Below, piece by piece: positions 54,729 through 63,306 of a stretch of 64,000 nucleotides of DNA (its first letter is position 1; the number at the start of each line of letters is the position of its first letter). Below the pieces are notes generated by a model, which did not search any database, was not told the DNA's origin, and saw only the letters and a program-made list of their open reading frames with translations. A program made the translations under genes and the position numbers. Location: positions 125,174 to 189,173 of the forward strand of contig CAJFSY010000001.1 of NCBI GenBank assembly GCA_904419785.1, read 5' to 3'. The stretch is from an uncultured Neglectibacter sp. Its GTDB lineage: Bacteria > Bacillota > Clostridia > Oscillospirales > Acutalibacteraceae.

Positions 54729-55187
54729 TTACACCATTGCCTTTTGAATGGCTCCCAGCACGGTGTCAAAATCGGCCTCTGTAACAAGCAGGGAAATCTC
54801 CACTTCTGAGGTAGTGATCAGCCGGATATCTGCGTCCGTACCGGAAATAGCGTTGAATACCTGAGCTGCCATTCCTGGGGTGTTCTTCATCAACGGATCA
54901 TATACGGAAATTTTATGATTGACGCTGCTGACGATCACATCAATATCTGTTTCACGCTTCAGTTTGGAAGTAAAGCCCAAGATATCGATCATATCCTCAT
55001 CAGAGATAGTAAAGGATAGCCCTGTGGTAGCGCCATGGGTAGGAGCCATGGAAATCATATCGATATTGATGCCGTATTGCGAAATAGAGTCAAAGATTTT
55101 TGCCAGAGAAACCACATTAGCAGGGAAGTCCTGCAAAGTGATCAAAGTGATATTGTCAACAGTACTGATAACTGTAGAAGCGCTCAT
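54729..55187 (-). CDS. Stand-alone ACT-domain protein resembling the aspartokinase regulatory region
   Basis: 152 residues: two ACT folds, NITLITLQDFPANVVSLAKIFDSISQYGINIDMIS at residues about 12-46 (quoted region; key pattern is alpha/beta with GI-IDMI) and PGMAAQVFNAISGTDADIRLITTSEVEISLLV in the second half. The second matches the lysine-binding ACT region of aspartokinase (I-TSE--IS-LV). There is no kinase domain and no truncation signal: SD GAGGAGG and a terminator flank it. As last gene of asd-dapA-dapB it may sense lysine or act as a regulatory subunit; this is inference. Confidence 0.85.
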   Translation of the reverse strand: MSASTVISTVDNITLITLQDFPANVVSLAKIFDSISQYGINIDMISMAPTHGATTGLSFTISDEDMIDILGFTSKLKRETDIDVIVSSVNHKISVYDPLMKNTPGMAAQVFNAISGTDADIRLITTSEVEISLLVTEADFDTVLGAIQKAMV

Positions 55188-55199
55188 AGGAATCCCTCC

Positions 55200-55952
55200 T
55201 CAAACCAAATGGGACATATCATACAAACCCGGTTCTTTACCGGTCATATATACAGCGGCGTTTACAGCTCCGGCGGCAAAAAGTTCTTTAGACTGGGCGG
55301 AATGGGAGAGAGTGATCACTTCGCTTTGGCCCGCGAAAACCACCTGATGTTCTCCCACGATGGTTCCGCCTCGTACCGAGTGAAGGCCTATCTCTTTCTT
55401 TTCCCGCTTTTTCCGCTGGGAATGCCGGTCATATACATAGTTCATCCCATCACCGCGCACCTGATTGATAGCGTCGGCAATCATCAATGCTGTCCCACTG
55501 GGAGCGTCAATCTTCTGATTGTGGTGCATCTCTACAATTTCCACATCAAATGCGTCTCCCAAAACAGCCTCCGCTTTTTTCGCCAGCTCGATCAAAAGGT
55601 TTACTCCCAAAGACATATTGCGGGAATAAAACAAGGGTAGTTCCTTGGATGCGTCTTGAATCTCTTTAGTTTGTTCTTGGCTATAGCCAGTGGTACACAA
55701 TACCGCCGCTGTACCGGAATGGCTGCGACAATAATTTAAAATGGACGAAAGGGCGGTAGGGTGGGAAAAATCCACCACAACTTCAGCCGTTTCTTTTACA
55801 TCGTTTAGGGAACTATATACTGGGAATACACCCGTGTCCGCCGGGGAAATATCCACGCCGGCAACGATCTGGCAGTCCTCCCGCTGGTTGACGAAATTCT
55901 GAACGGCGGCGCCCATTTTTCCGTTACAGCCGCAAAGAATGATATGGGTCAT
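55200..55952 (-). CDS. dapB: 4-hydroxy-tetrahydrodipicolinate reductase
   Basis: 250 residues. NAD(P)H-dependent second step of the diaminopimelate branch. Rossmann motif GCNGKMGAAVQNF near residues 8-20, VVDFSHPTAL near 75, SRNMSLGVNLLIELAKKAE and the substrate motif EMHHNQKIDAPSGTALM near 146-162 with the catalytic His and Lys. AAAGGAAG precedes the ATG; 35 bases after dapA. Confidence 0.96.
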   Translation of the reverse strand: MTHIILCGCNGKMGAAVQNFVNQREDCQIVAGVDISPADTGVFPVYSSLNDVKETAEVVVDFSHPTALSSILNYCRSHSGTAAVLCTTGYSQEQTKEIQDASKELPLFYSRNMSLGVNLLIELAKKAEAVLGDAFDVEIVEMHHNQKIDAPSGTALMIADAINQVRGDGMNYVYDRHSQRKKREKKEIGLHSVRGGTIVGEHQVVFAGQSEVITLSHSAQSKELFAAGAVNAAVYMTGKEPGLYDMSHLV

Positions 55953-55987
55953 GATGGGAACTTCCTTTCTTTTTTACAAGAGGCATT

Positions 55988-56878
55988 TTATACCAGGCGA
56001 TGCTTTTTCAGCAAAGCGGTAAGTTTTGCCTTTCCTTCGTCCGTCATAGTGGTCAGGGGCATACGGCATTGGTTGGTTTTGATCAGGCCCATTTGCCACA
56101 TAGCTTCTTTGATGGGAATAGGATTCACATCCAGGAAAAATCCATCCATTAAGTCCAGATATTCCAGATCCAGCTTTCTGGCAGCTTCCAAATCACCTTT
56201 CAGCATATAGTCTGCCAGTTCGTGCATTTTCCCAGGCAAAGCGTTGGAAAATACAGAAATGACGCCTTTGCCGCCCAATGCCATAATCGGGAGCGTTTGG
56301 TTATCCTCGCCGGAATAAATGGTCAAATCATCACCGCAAAGCGCCGCTGTGCGGGCAGTGGCAGAAATATCGCCGTTAGCTTCCTTCACTGCTACAATGT
56401 ATGGGTTTTTAGAAAGCTCTTGATACGTGGCGGGCTGGATATTGCATCCAGTACGGCTGGGAACATTGTAAAGGATGCACGGCATCTTCACCTGATCCGC
56501 CACATAGTTAAAGCTTTCGATCAGGCCTTTTTGAGAAGTTTTGTTGTAATAGGGGGTCACCAGTAACAATCCATCCGCGCCCAGTCCTTTAGCTTCCTTA
56601 GAAAGCTCCACGCAAAAATGGGTATCGTTGCTGCCTGTACCAGCAATAACAGGTACACGGCCTTTTACCTTCTCAATGATGAACTTAATGACCTGGGTGT
56701 GTTCCTCGGCGGTCATTGTAGCAGATTCTCCCGTGGTACCACAAGCCACAATAGCGTCGATACCGCCTTCAATCTGGAACTCTACCAGTTTTTCCAGTTC
56801 GTCCCAGGAAATATTTCTGTGATCATCAAACGGCGTCACAAGAGCGGTAGCAGCGCCGGTAAACAATACTTGCTTCAT
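55988..56878 (-). CDS. dapA: 4-hydroxy-tetrahydrodipicolinate synthase
   Basis: 296 residues of the NAL/DHDPS barrel family. It condenses pyruvate and aspartate semialdehyde. ACGTTGESATMT (about 45-56), YYNKTSQKGL with the catalytic Tyr, LYNVPSRTGCN (about 135-145) and VAVKEANGD with the Schiff-base Lys near 164. GGAGG lies before the ATG. Between asd and dapB in the lysine-regulated operon. Confidence 0.97.
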   Translation of the reverse strand: MKQVLFTGAATALVTPFDDHRNISWDELEKLVEFQIEGGIDAIVACGTTGESATMTAEEHTQVIKFIIEKVKGRVPVIAGTGSNDTHFCVELSKEAKGLGADGLLLVTPYYNKTSQKGLIESFNYVADQVKMPCILYNVPSRTGCNIQPATYQELSKNPYIVAVKEANGDISATARTAALCGDDLTIYSGEDNQTLPIMALGGKGVISVFSNALPGKMHELADYMLKGDLEAARKLDLEYLDLMDGFFLDVNPIPIKEAMWQMGLIKTNQCRMPLTTMTDEGKAKLTALLKKHRLV

Positions 56879-56898
56879 AATCTCCTACCTCCAAAAGA

Positions 56899-57978
56899 TC
56901 AATCGAAATACCCTTTGGCGCACAGCAGTTCCGCCATCAGCAAAGCGCCGCCTGCAGCACCACGTAAGGTATTGTGGGAAAGGCACACGAATTTATAATC
57001 ATACTGTGTATCGGGACGTAGACGGCCAACAGAAACAGCCATACCGCCCTCCAAATCACGGTCCAGTTTGGGCTGAGGGCGGTCATTCTCAGTGAAATAA
57101 TGCAGGAATTGCTTGGGAGCACTGGGAAGTTCCAGTTCCTGCGCAGGGCCGCGGAATTTTTCCCAACGGTCAATGATCTCCTCAACAGACACTTTCTTTT
57201 CCAGAGAGAAGAACACTGCAGCCATGTGGCCGTCAGAAACGGGGACCCGCAAGCACTGAGAGGTGATAGAGGGAGTGGTAGTGTTGACGATCACGCCATT
57301 TTCCACGTGTCCCCAAATTTTCAAAGGCTCCTGCTCGGATTTTTCTTCCTCACCGCCAATGTAAGGAATCACATTGTCCAGAATCTCCGGCATGGTTTCG
57401 AAAGTCTTGCCGGCACCTGAAATCGCCTGATATGTGCAGGCCAGTACCTTGGTCACGCCCAGATCCATCAGAGGATTGATGGCAGGCACATAGCTTTGCA
57501 GAGAGCAGTTGCATTTTACCGCGATAAATCCCCGTTTGGTACCCAAACGTTTCCGCTGAGATTCGATGACCTCCACATGATCTGCGTTGATTTCGGGAAT
57601 GATCATGGGCACATCCGGGGTGGAACGATGTGCGCTGTTGTTGGAAACAACGGGGCACTCATGGCGGGCATATGTTTCTTCTAAAGCGCGGATATCTTCC
57701 TTTTTCATGTTGACAGCGCAGAACACGAAATCTACTAAAGAAACGATCTTCTCTATGTCTTTTTCAGCATCGTAAACGGGCATTTTCGCCATGGAAGCGG
57801 GCATGGGAGTTTTCATGGCCCAACGATTTCCCACAGCCTCTTCATAAGTTTTTCCAGCGGACCGGGCACTGGCAGCCAAAGCTGTTACATGAAACCAAGG
57901 ATGGTTCTCCAAAATGGTAGCGAAACGCTGCCCAACCATGCCTGTGCATCCGATAATTCCCACACGATATTGTTTCAT
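56899..57978 (-). CDS. asd: Aspartate-semialdehyde dehydrogenase (archaeal/fungal-like type)
   Basis: 359 residues. NADPH-dependent reduction of aspartyl phosphate. GIIGCTGMVGQRFATIL (residues about 8-24) is the NADP loop, VSNNSAHR near 115, the active-site Cys in VKCNCSLQSYVPAI near 152, and SGAGKTFE; these match the group found in archaea, fungi and many Clostridia rather than the E. coli type. First gene after the lysine riboswitch. Confidence 0.95.
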   Translation of the reverse strand: MKQYRVGIIGCTGMVGQRFATILENHPWFHVTALAASARSAGKTYEEAVGNRWAMKTPMPASMAKMPVYDAEKDIEKIVSLVDFVFCAVNMKKEDIRALEETYARHECPVVSNNSAHRSTPDVPMIIPEINADHVEVIESQRKRLGTKRGFIAVKCNCSLQSYVPAINPLMDLGVTKVLACTYQAISGAGKTFETMPEILDNVIPYIGGEEEKSEQEPLKIWGHVENGVIVNTTTPSITSQCLRVPVSDGHMAAVFFSLEKKVSVEEIIDRWEKFRGPAQELELPSAPKQFLHYFTENDRPQPKLDRDLEGGMAVSVGRLRPDTQYDYKFVCLSHNTLRGAAGGALLMAELLCAKGYFD

Positions 57979-58029
57979 AATTTTCCAAATCCTTTCTGGG
58001 TAATAAATGGAGTCTTAAGCAAAAAAACC

Positions 58030-58062
58030 GGGTAAAGAAAAAACCGGTTGAAAACCGGCTGT
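58030..58062 (-). terminator. Riboswitch-controlled terminator before asd
   Basis: On the minus strand CCGGTT, loop TTC, AACCGG and then TTTTTTC. It is placed between the lysine riboswitch and asd as the expression platform; a nearby CCGGTTTTTTT gives a second T-rich stretch. Confidence 0.82.
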
Positions 58063-58104
58063 TCATCTCCTATAATAGAAATGCTTATTTTCCATGCCAA
58101 CCGG

Positions 58105-58285
58105 CCTGAAAATCAATCATTCAATAGCACTCCATCACAAGTGATGACAGTCACAAAGCTATTTGCTGTTGCAACCAGGAAAATATCCGCCGCATATTCT
58201 CCTTCGGCAGCCCACCCTTTCACAAGACTTCTTCAGTTCTGGCAACCTCCATCTTGCTACTTTTGAAAGCCGCGCCTCTATTTGA
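58105..58285 (-). ncRNA. Lysine riboswitch (L box)
   Basis: Minus strand carries the conserved L-box blocks in order: AGAGGCGCG and AGTAGCAAGATGGAGG at the 5' end, GAAGAAGTC, GAAAGGGTGGGCTGCCGAAG, CTGGTTGCAACAGC, ACTGTCATC and TGGAGTGCTATTG at the 3' end. The 5' end coincides with the predicted transcription start of the promoter at 58291-58319. Lysine binding should favour the downstream terminator and shut off asd-dapA-dapB-ACT. Confidence 0.95.
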
Positions 58286-58290
58286 TTTTT

Positions 58291-58319
58291 ATCATACCCT
58301 AGATTCCTCCTGTTGTCAA
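58291..58319 (-). promoter_or_regulatory. Promoter of the lysine operon
   Basis: Minus strand TTGACA (58314-58319), 17 bases, TATGAT (58291-58296). Confidence 0.8.
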
Positions 58320-58341
58320 TTTTTAACCCACAATTTATTGT
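58313..58341 (+). promoter_or_regulatory. Candidate queA promoter, overlapping the lysine-operon -35
   Basis: TTGTCA (58313-58318), 17 bases, TATTGT (58336-58341). Its -35 shares bases with the -35 of the divergent lysine promoter. Confidence 0.5.
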
Positions 58342-58404
58342 ATGAAATTTTACGGGAGCGGTCCCTAAAACAGCTCCTCAAAAAAGGAAATGATGAGATA
58401 TACC

Positions 58405-59430
58405 ATGAAAACAAGCGATTTCAATTTTGATTTACCGGAAGAACTGATTGCTCAAACTCCCATAGAGCCTCGGGACGCTTCCCGGCTGATGGTGCTTGAC
58501 AAACGTTCCGGAAAGATAGAGCACCGTCATTTTTTCGATATCGTCGAATATCTTACCCCAAATGACTGCCTGATACTAAACGATTCCCGGGTGCTGCCTG
58601 CCAGGCTTTATGGGGTAAAAGAAGATACAGGGGCCCATGTAGAGTTTCTTCTGCTTCAAAACAAAGGAAATGACATTTGGGAAGCATTGGCCGGTCCTGG
58701 AAAGCGTGCCAAGAAGGGCAGCCGGTTCCAATTTGGAGATGGAATCCTCCGCTGCGAAGTGGTAGATGTGCTTCCAGACGGCAATCGGCTCATTCATTTT
58801 GAGTATGAGGGAATGTTCTTCCATATTCTGGACCAGATCGGCCAAATGCCTTTGCCGCCTTATATCAAAGCGCGTTTGGAAGATAAAGAACGTTATCAAA
58901 CGGTTTATTCCCGGGAGGAAGGTTCCGCCGCCGCCCCCACAGCTGGGCTGCATTTTACCCCGGAATTGCTGGAAAAGATTCAGAACATGGGGGTAGATGT
59001 AGGGTTTGTGACTCTCCATGTGGGCTTGGGAACGTTCCGGCCTGTAAGCGTAGAAAACATCCAAGACCATAAAATGCATTCAGAACACTATCATATGCCG
59101 GAAGAAACCGCAGCCCTTATTAACAGGACCAAAGAGCGTGGGGGAAGGGTGATTGCCGTAGGTACAACCAGCTGCCGGACCATTGAGTCTGTAGCACAAA
59201 AAGAAGGCTGCTTCCGGGAAAGCGAAGGATGGACAGACATTTTCTTATATCCCGGCTGTGAGTTCCGCGGCGTGGATGCTTTGATCACCAATTTCCACTT
59301 ACCGGAAAGTACGCTTATCATGTTGGTTTCCGCGTTAGCAGGAAGAGAGAATATCCTAAACGCTTATCATGTGGCAGTCCAGGAAAAGTACCGCTTTTTC
59401 AGCTTTGGCGATGCGATGTTCATCCACTGA
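58405..59430 (+). CDS. queA: S-adenosylmethionine:tRNA ribosyltransferase-isomerase
   Basis: 341 residues, normal length. It transfers the ribosyl part of SAM to preQ1 in tRNA during queuosine synthesis. Features: [18 protein letters not shown] at the start, [11 protein letters not shown] near 55-65, [14 protein letters not shown] near 175 and [11 protein letters not shown] near 255. The ATG at 58405 matches the family start; earlier ATG codons at 58390 and 58393 are closer to AAAAGGA and cannot be excluded. Tgt is not in the window. Confidence 0.94.
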   Translation: MKTSDFNFDLPEELIAQTPIEPRDASRLMVLDKRSGKIEHRHFFDIVEYLTPNDCLILNDSRVLPARLYGVKEDTGAHVEFLLLQNKGNDIWEALAGPGKRAKKGSRFQFGDGILRCEVVDVLPDGNRLIHFEYEGMFFHILDQIGQMPLPPYIKARLEDKERYQTVYSREEGSAAAPTAGLHFTPELLEKIQNMGVDVGFVTLHVGLGTFRPVSVENIQDHKMHSEHYHMPEETAALINRTKERGGRVIAVGTTSCRTIESVAQKEGCFRESEGWTDIFLYPGCEFRGVDALITNFHLPESTLIMLVSALAGRENILNAYHVAVQEKYRFFSFGDAMFIH

Positions 59431-59551
59431 CAATTTTCTTTTGCAGAAACCGCGCATTGAACGTTTAGAACACCTATGTTATCATTATGAAAGAGATATT
59501 CTGGCCTATCCAGGATATTTCGGAATACGTTTCAGAAAACGGGAGGATTCC

Positions 59552-61411
59552 ATGAGACAAAATCAAAAACTGGAACATGCCCTTCAAAAAGTGCAAAAAC
59601 CCGGGCGTTACGTAGGCGGAGAATTAAACGCCGTTGTAAAAGACCCTTCTCAAGTAGAGGTGCGTTTCGCCTTTTGTTTCCCCGATACCTACGAAATCGG
59701 TATGTCCCATTTAGGAATTAAGATTCTTTACGGGGCCATGAATGAGATTCCTTACTTTTGGTGTGAACGCGTATTCGCTCCCTGGGTAGATATGGAGGAA
59801 GAGATGCGCCGGGAAGGCATTCCCCTTTACGGCCTGGAAAGCGGCGACCCCGTAAATCAATTCGATTTTATTGGGTTCACCCTGCAATACGAATTGAGTT
59901 ATACCAATGTATTGAATATGCTGGAGCTTGCTGGAATCCCCTTGCGCAGCAAAGACCGCCCGGACCTTTTTAATATTGTCGTAGGCGGCGGCCCTTGCGT
60001 TTGCAATCCTGAGCCCCTGGCCGATTTCTTCGACTTGTTCTTCTTGGGAGACGGGGAAGAAGTAGATATCGAAGTTATGGAGATTTACCGGCAATGCAAA
60101 AAAGAAGGGAAATCCAAGTTGGAATTCCTGGAAAAAGCTGCCCAGGTCGAAGGCGTGTATGTGCCGGCGTTCTACGATGTTTCTTATAACCCGGACGGTA
60201 CAGTTAAAGAATATATTCCCACTCACGGCGCGCCCAAAACGGTGAAAAAGCGTGTGATCCGGGACATGAACAAGGCGTATTACCCTAAAGATTTTGTGGT
60301 TCCGCTCATTGATGTGGTGCACAACCGGATCTCAGAAGAAGTGCTTCGCGGATGCATCCGTGGGTGCCGGTTCTGTCAAGCGGGATTTCTCTACCGCCCA
60401 TACCGTGAAAAGAGCATTGAGACGATTGACCGTCAATGCCGGGATTTGTGCCATTCCACAGGGTATGACGAAATTTCCCTTTCGTCTCTCAGCACCAGTG
60501 ATTACAGCCACTTAAATGAGCTCATCGACACGTTGCACCAGTGGACGGAAGAGGATAAAGTAAGCCTTTCTTTGCCCAGCCTGCGCGTAGATAATTTCTC
60601 GCCCGAACTGATGGAACGCATCAATTCCGTGCGCAAAAGCGGCTTGACTTTCGCTCCGGAAGCAGGTTCCCAGCGTATGCGGGATGTTATCAATAAGAAT
60701 GTTACAGAAGAAGAACTGATGCACACAGTAAATGTGGCGTTTACCGAAGGATGGACTCGGGTAAAACTGTATTTTATGATCGGCCTCCCCACAGAGACCA
60801 TGGAAGATGTGCTGGCCATTTTGCAGTTAGGCCAGAAAGTAGTGGATACTTTCTATGCAAATAAGGAAAAGCCCAAAGGCAAGGGGGTTGAGGTTTCTTT
60901 AAGCGCCGCAGCGTTTGTGCCCAAGCCCTTCACACCTTTCCAGTGGTTCGGCCAGGATACCATGGAGACTTTGAAAGAAAAGCAATACGCTTTAAAAGGC
61001 CATGTTCGTTCCCGCAAGATTTCCGTCAGCTACCACGGTGCCCAAACCAGTTTCTTAGAAGCCGTGTTCGCCCGAGGTGACCGACGGCTCTGCGCGGTTA
61101 TGGAAAAAGCCCGGGAATTCGGTTTGCGCTTTGACGGATGGGAAGACTGCTTTGATTTTGATAAATGGATGGAAGCGTTTGAAGCCTGTGGCTTAGACCC
61201 TGCCTTTTACGCCAACCGTCACCGGGAATTTGACGAGGTGTTCCCCTGGGATCATCTGGATTACGGAGTCAAAAAGGAATTCTTTATAGAAGAGTGCAAA
61301 CGAGCTTATCAAAATCTGACCACGCCAAATTGCCGGGAACAATGCTCTCATTGCGGCGCAGCTTGTTATAAAGGGGGGATTTGCGTTGAAAAACGTACGA
61401 GTCTGGTTTGA
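59552..61411 (+). CDS. Radical SAM protein, TIGR03960 type
   Basis: 619 residues. An N-terminal cobalamin-binding-like region (VRFAFCFPDTYEIGMSHLG, about 30-48, and VVGGGPCVCNPEPLADFFD) precedes the radical SAM core with CxxxCxxC in RGCIRGCRFCQAG near residue 267. The C-terminus holds another Cys cluster (CREQCSHCGAACYKGG) that could bind a second cluster. Function is unknown; the family is nearly always followed by a TIGR03936 gene, as here. The ATG at 59552 has GGGAGG five bases before it. Confidence 0.92.
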   Translation: MRQNQKLEHALQKVQKPGRYVGGELNAVVKDPSQVEVRFAFCFPDTYEIGMSHLGIKILYGAMNEIPYFWCERVFAPWVDMEEEMRREGIPLYGLESGDPVNQFDFIGFTLQYELSYTNVLNMLELAGIPLRSKDRPDLFNIVVGGGPCVCNPEPLADFFDLFFLGDGEEVDIEVMEIYRQCKKEGKSKLEFLEKAAQVEGVYVPAFYDVSYNPDGTVKEYIPTHGAPKTVKKRVIRDMNKAYYPKDFVVPLIDVVHNRISEEVLRGCIRGCRFCQAGFLYRPYREKSIETIDRQCRDLCHSTGYDEISLSSLSTSDYSHLNELIDTLHQWTEEDKVSLSLPSLRVDNFSPELMERINSVRKSGLTFAPEAGSQRMRDVINKNVTEEELMHTVNVAFTEGWTRVKLYFMIGLPTETMEDVLAILQLGQKVVDTFYANKEKPKGKGVEVSLSAAAFVPKPFTPFQWFGQDTMETLKEKQYALKGHVRSRKISVSYHGAQTSFLEAVFARGDRRLCAVMEKAREFGLRFDGWEDCFDFDKWMEAFEACGLDPAFYANRHREFDEVFPWDHLDYGVKKEFFIEECKRAYQNLTTPNCREQCSHCGAACYKGGICVEKRTSLV

Positions 61412-62036
61412 AAAAAAGGGTTCGGTGCGCTATATCTCCCATTTGGATTTAACCCGCTGCATGGCCCGGGGACTAAAATTGTCTCAACTGCCGGTGTGGT
61501 ATACAGAAGGATTTAATCCCCGCATCTATATGACGTATGCTATGCCTCTCTCGTTAGGTGTTTGCGGAGAGCGTGAGTGCATGGATATCCGCTTGACGGA
61601 AGAACTTCCTTTGGAACAGATCCCCGAGATGCTCAACGCCCATCTTCCCAAAGATCTGCGGGTTTTAGCTGCTTCGGAACCAGTGGATAAATTCGAGGAT
61701 ATCCAGTTTGGGGATTATGAGATACTCTTAGAATCTGAGAATCCAGCTGCTTTGCAGGAGAAGATTCAGAAACTTCTTGGCAGGGAGACGATCTTAGTTC
61801 GAAAACACACGAAAAAAGGCGACCGTGATGTGGATATTAAGCCCGACTTCGCTCAGGTCACGTGCAGCTGCCAAGAAGGCGGAGTGTTTTTGACCATGCG
61901 GCTGCCTTGCAGCGTGAACGGCAGTATCAATCCTGCTTTGCTTCTGGAAGCGTTGAAGCAATATGAGGAAGCGGAACCCTTTTGCACAATTACCCGGAAA
62001 CGGCTTCTTACCAAAGATTTTTCCGAATTCCGGTAA
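61386..62036 (+). CDS. TIGR03936-type radical-SAM-associated protein (DUF2344)
   Basis: 216 residues. Starts VRVWFEKKGSVRYISHLDLTRCMARGLKLSQLPVWYTEGFNP, where KKGSVRYISHLDL and YTEGFNPRIYM are hallmarks of DUF2344. Its function is unknown; it is the constant partner of the TIGR03960 radical SAM protein and overlaps it by 26 bases. The start is TTG at 61386 with GGGGGGAT just upstream. In many Clostridia the pair precedes RNase G and rplU; here rplS follows after an intervening promoter. Confidence 0.9.
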   Translation: MKNVRVWFEKKGSVRYISHLDLTRCMARGLKLSQLPVWYTEGFNPRIYMTYAMPLSLGVCGERECMDIRLTEELPLEQIPEMLNAHLPKDLRVLAASEPVDKFEDIQFGDYEILLESENPAALQEKIQKLLGRETILVRKHTKKGDRDVDIKPDFAQVTCSCQEGGVFLTMRLPCSVNGSINPALLLEALKQYEEAEPFCTITRKRLLTKDFSEFR

Positions 62037-62043
62037 ATACTTC

Positions 62044-62072
62044 TTGCTTTTTCGCATCCCTTGTGATAAAAT
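62044..62072 (+). promoter_or_regulatory. Promoter of rplS
   Basis: TTGCTT (62044-62049), 17 bases, TAAAAT (62067-62072). Confidence 0.65.
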
Positions 62073-62078
62073 ATTAAA

Positions 62079-62240
62079 GCATTTGAATTCCGCGGGTTTT
62101 CCTCAAAGGCTTGCCCGTGGGGGTCGAAACGCGGAGACTGGAACCGGAAAACGTCAAAGTCAGGTTCGAAGTTCCCGGTGCTGGTACCGTGCAAGGAAGC
62201 GGGCAGTCCGCTGTCGGGAGACCGGCATGAATGTCTGAAT
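62079..62240 (+). ncRNA. GC-rich structured leader upstream of rplS, class not identified
   Basis: Between the promoter and the rplS SD lie about 160 bases much richer in G+C than other leaders in the window. Visible helices: CCGCG (62090-62094) with CGCGG (62131-62135) enclosing CGCGGG/CCCGTG alternatives, GGAACC with GGTTC (or GGAAC with GTTCC, mutually exclusive), and CCGGT with ACCGG enclosing AGCGG-GCAGT-CCGCT. It has no T tract. It may be a ribosomal-protein autoregulatory leader or a separate small RNA. It does not fit SRP RNA, tmRNA, 6S or a common riboswitch. Confidence 0.55.
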
Positions 62241-62264
62241 ATTATGATTTTGGAGGAATCTCAA

Positions 62265-62609
62265 ATGGACGCAATCAAAATGATCTCTCAGGATTCTATG
62301 AAAGCTGAAATCCCTCAGTTCTCCATCGGTGACACTGTTCGTGTGGACGTGAATATCCGTGAAGGCGATCGGGAGCGTATCCAGCAGTTTGAAGGCACTG
62401 TGATCGCTCGCAAAGGCAGCGGCATCAGCGAGACTTTCACTGTGCGCCGTGTTTCTTACGGTGTAGGTGTAGAGCGTGTATTCCCCTTGCATTCTCCCAA
62501 TGTGAAGGCTGTAAAGGTTGTTCGTCAGGGCCGTGTACGCCGTGCGAAGCTCTATTATCTGCGTGACCGCGTGGGTAAGGCCGCTAAGGTTAAAGAGCAG
62601 CTTAAGTAA
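62265..62609 (+). CDS. rplS: 50S ribosomal protein L19
   Basis: 114 residues. The core motif [23 protein letters not shown] and [21 protein letters not shown] (quoted as landmarks; [14 protein letters not shown] is diagnostic) define L19, which lies at the 30S-50S interface. TTGGAGG lies before the ATG. It is the first gene after a long structured leader and ends in a terminator, followed by signal peptidase genes in the usual Firmicutes neighbourhood. Confidence 0.97.
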   Translation: MDAIKMISQDSMKAEIPQFSIGDTVRVDVNIREGDRERIQQFEGTVIARKGSGISETFTVRRVSYGVGVERVFPLHSPNVKAVKVVRQGRVRRAKLYYLRDRVGKAAKVKEQLK

Positions 62610-62630
62610 AATCTGCATAGACAATGTGAG

Positions 62631-62658
62631 AAAGGGACAAATTTCTGTCCCTTTTTTG
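62631..62658 (+). terminator. Terminator after rplS
   Basis: AAAGGGAC pairs with GTCCCTTTTTT. Confidence 0.88.
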
Positions 62659-62712
62659 CTATAGATTTTTTGTTGCATCGGGGCCGGTTTATGCAAGTCG
62701 GGAGGTAGAGAT

Positions 62713-63264
62713 ATGGAAAGCAAACCCAGAAAAGCCGTTCGCACCATTTTGGAATGGACAGAAGAGATTATTATCGCGGTGGTGTTGATTGCGGTAGTAT
62801 TCACGTTTGTCTGCCGTGTCGTCACAGTAACCGGCACTTCCATGGTTCCCAATTTTCACGATGGCGATCGGGTTTTAGTGGTCAACGATCTCACTGGGGT
62901 GCAACAAGGAGACGTAGTGGTAATTGTCAATGTTTTGGATGAACCGATCATCAAGCGGGTGATTGCCACAGAAGGACAAACGGTAGATTTCGATTATGAG
63001 ACAAAATCTGTTTTGGTAGATGGTCAGACGGTGGATGAAACCCAATTTGGTTTGGAAAACGGTATCACCGAAGAGCCCTTCACTTCATTTGAATTGTTGG
63101 AATTTCCCCAAACTGTTCCGGAAGGCTGTGTGTTTGTTTTGGGAGATAACCGGGCTGTTTCTGAGGACAGTCGCTATCAGGACGTTGGCATGATCGATAC
63201 CCGGAACATTTTAGGGACAGCTGTTTTTCATCTATATCCCTTTCAAGATTTAGGGTTCATTTAA
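62713..63264 (+). CDS. lepB: Signal peptidase I, first of two tandem copies
   Basis: 183 residues. One N-terminal membrane helix (about 19-34), catalytic Ser43 in GTSMVPNF and Lys81 in PIIKRVIA form the Ser/Lys dyad, and box E GDNRAVSEDSR lies near the C-terminus. It cleaves Sec-type signal peptides at the outer membrane face. Related to the next gene over its whole length, so a local duplication. GGAGG precedes the ATG. Confidence 0.95.
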   Translation: MESKPRKAVRTILEWTEEIIIAVVLIAVVFTFVCRVVTVTGTSMVPNFHDGDRVLVVNDLTGVQQGDVVVIVNVLDEPIIKRVIATEGQTVDFDYETKSVLVDGQTVDETQFGLENGITEEPFTSFELLEFPQTVPEGCVFVLGDNRAVSEDSRYQDVGMIDTRNILGTAVFHLYPFQDLGFI

Positions 63265-63306
63265 ATCCATCTATAAAATATATGACAACAGAAAGGGTGA
63301 GGTGTC

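Noticed and set aside
62100-62225. Signal recognition particle RNA, tmRNA or a cobalamin-type riboswitch upstream of rplS
   Set aside because: Fragments such as GTCAGG and GGTTCGAA occur, but the conserved order of SRP helix 8, the tmRNA T arm with CCA end, or the cobalamin box is not present.
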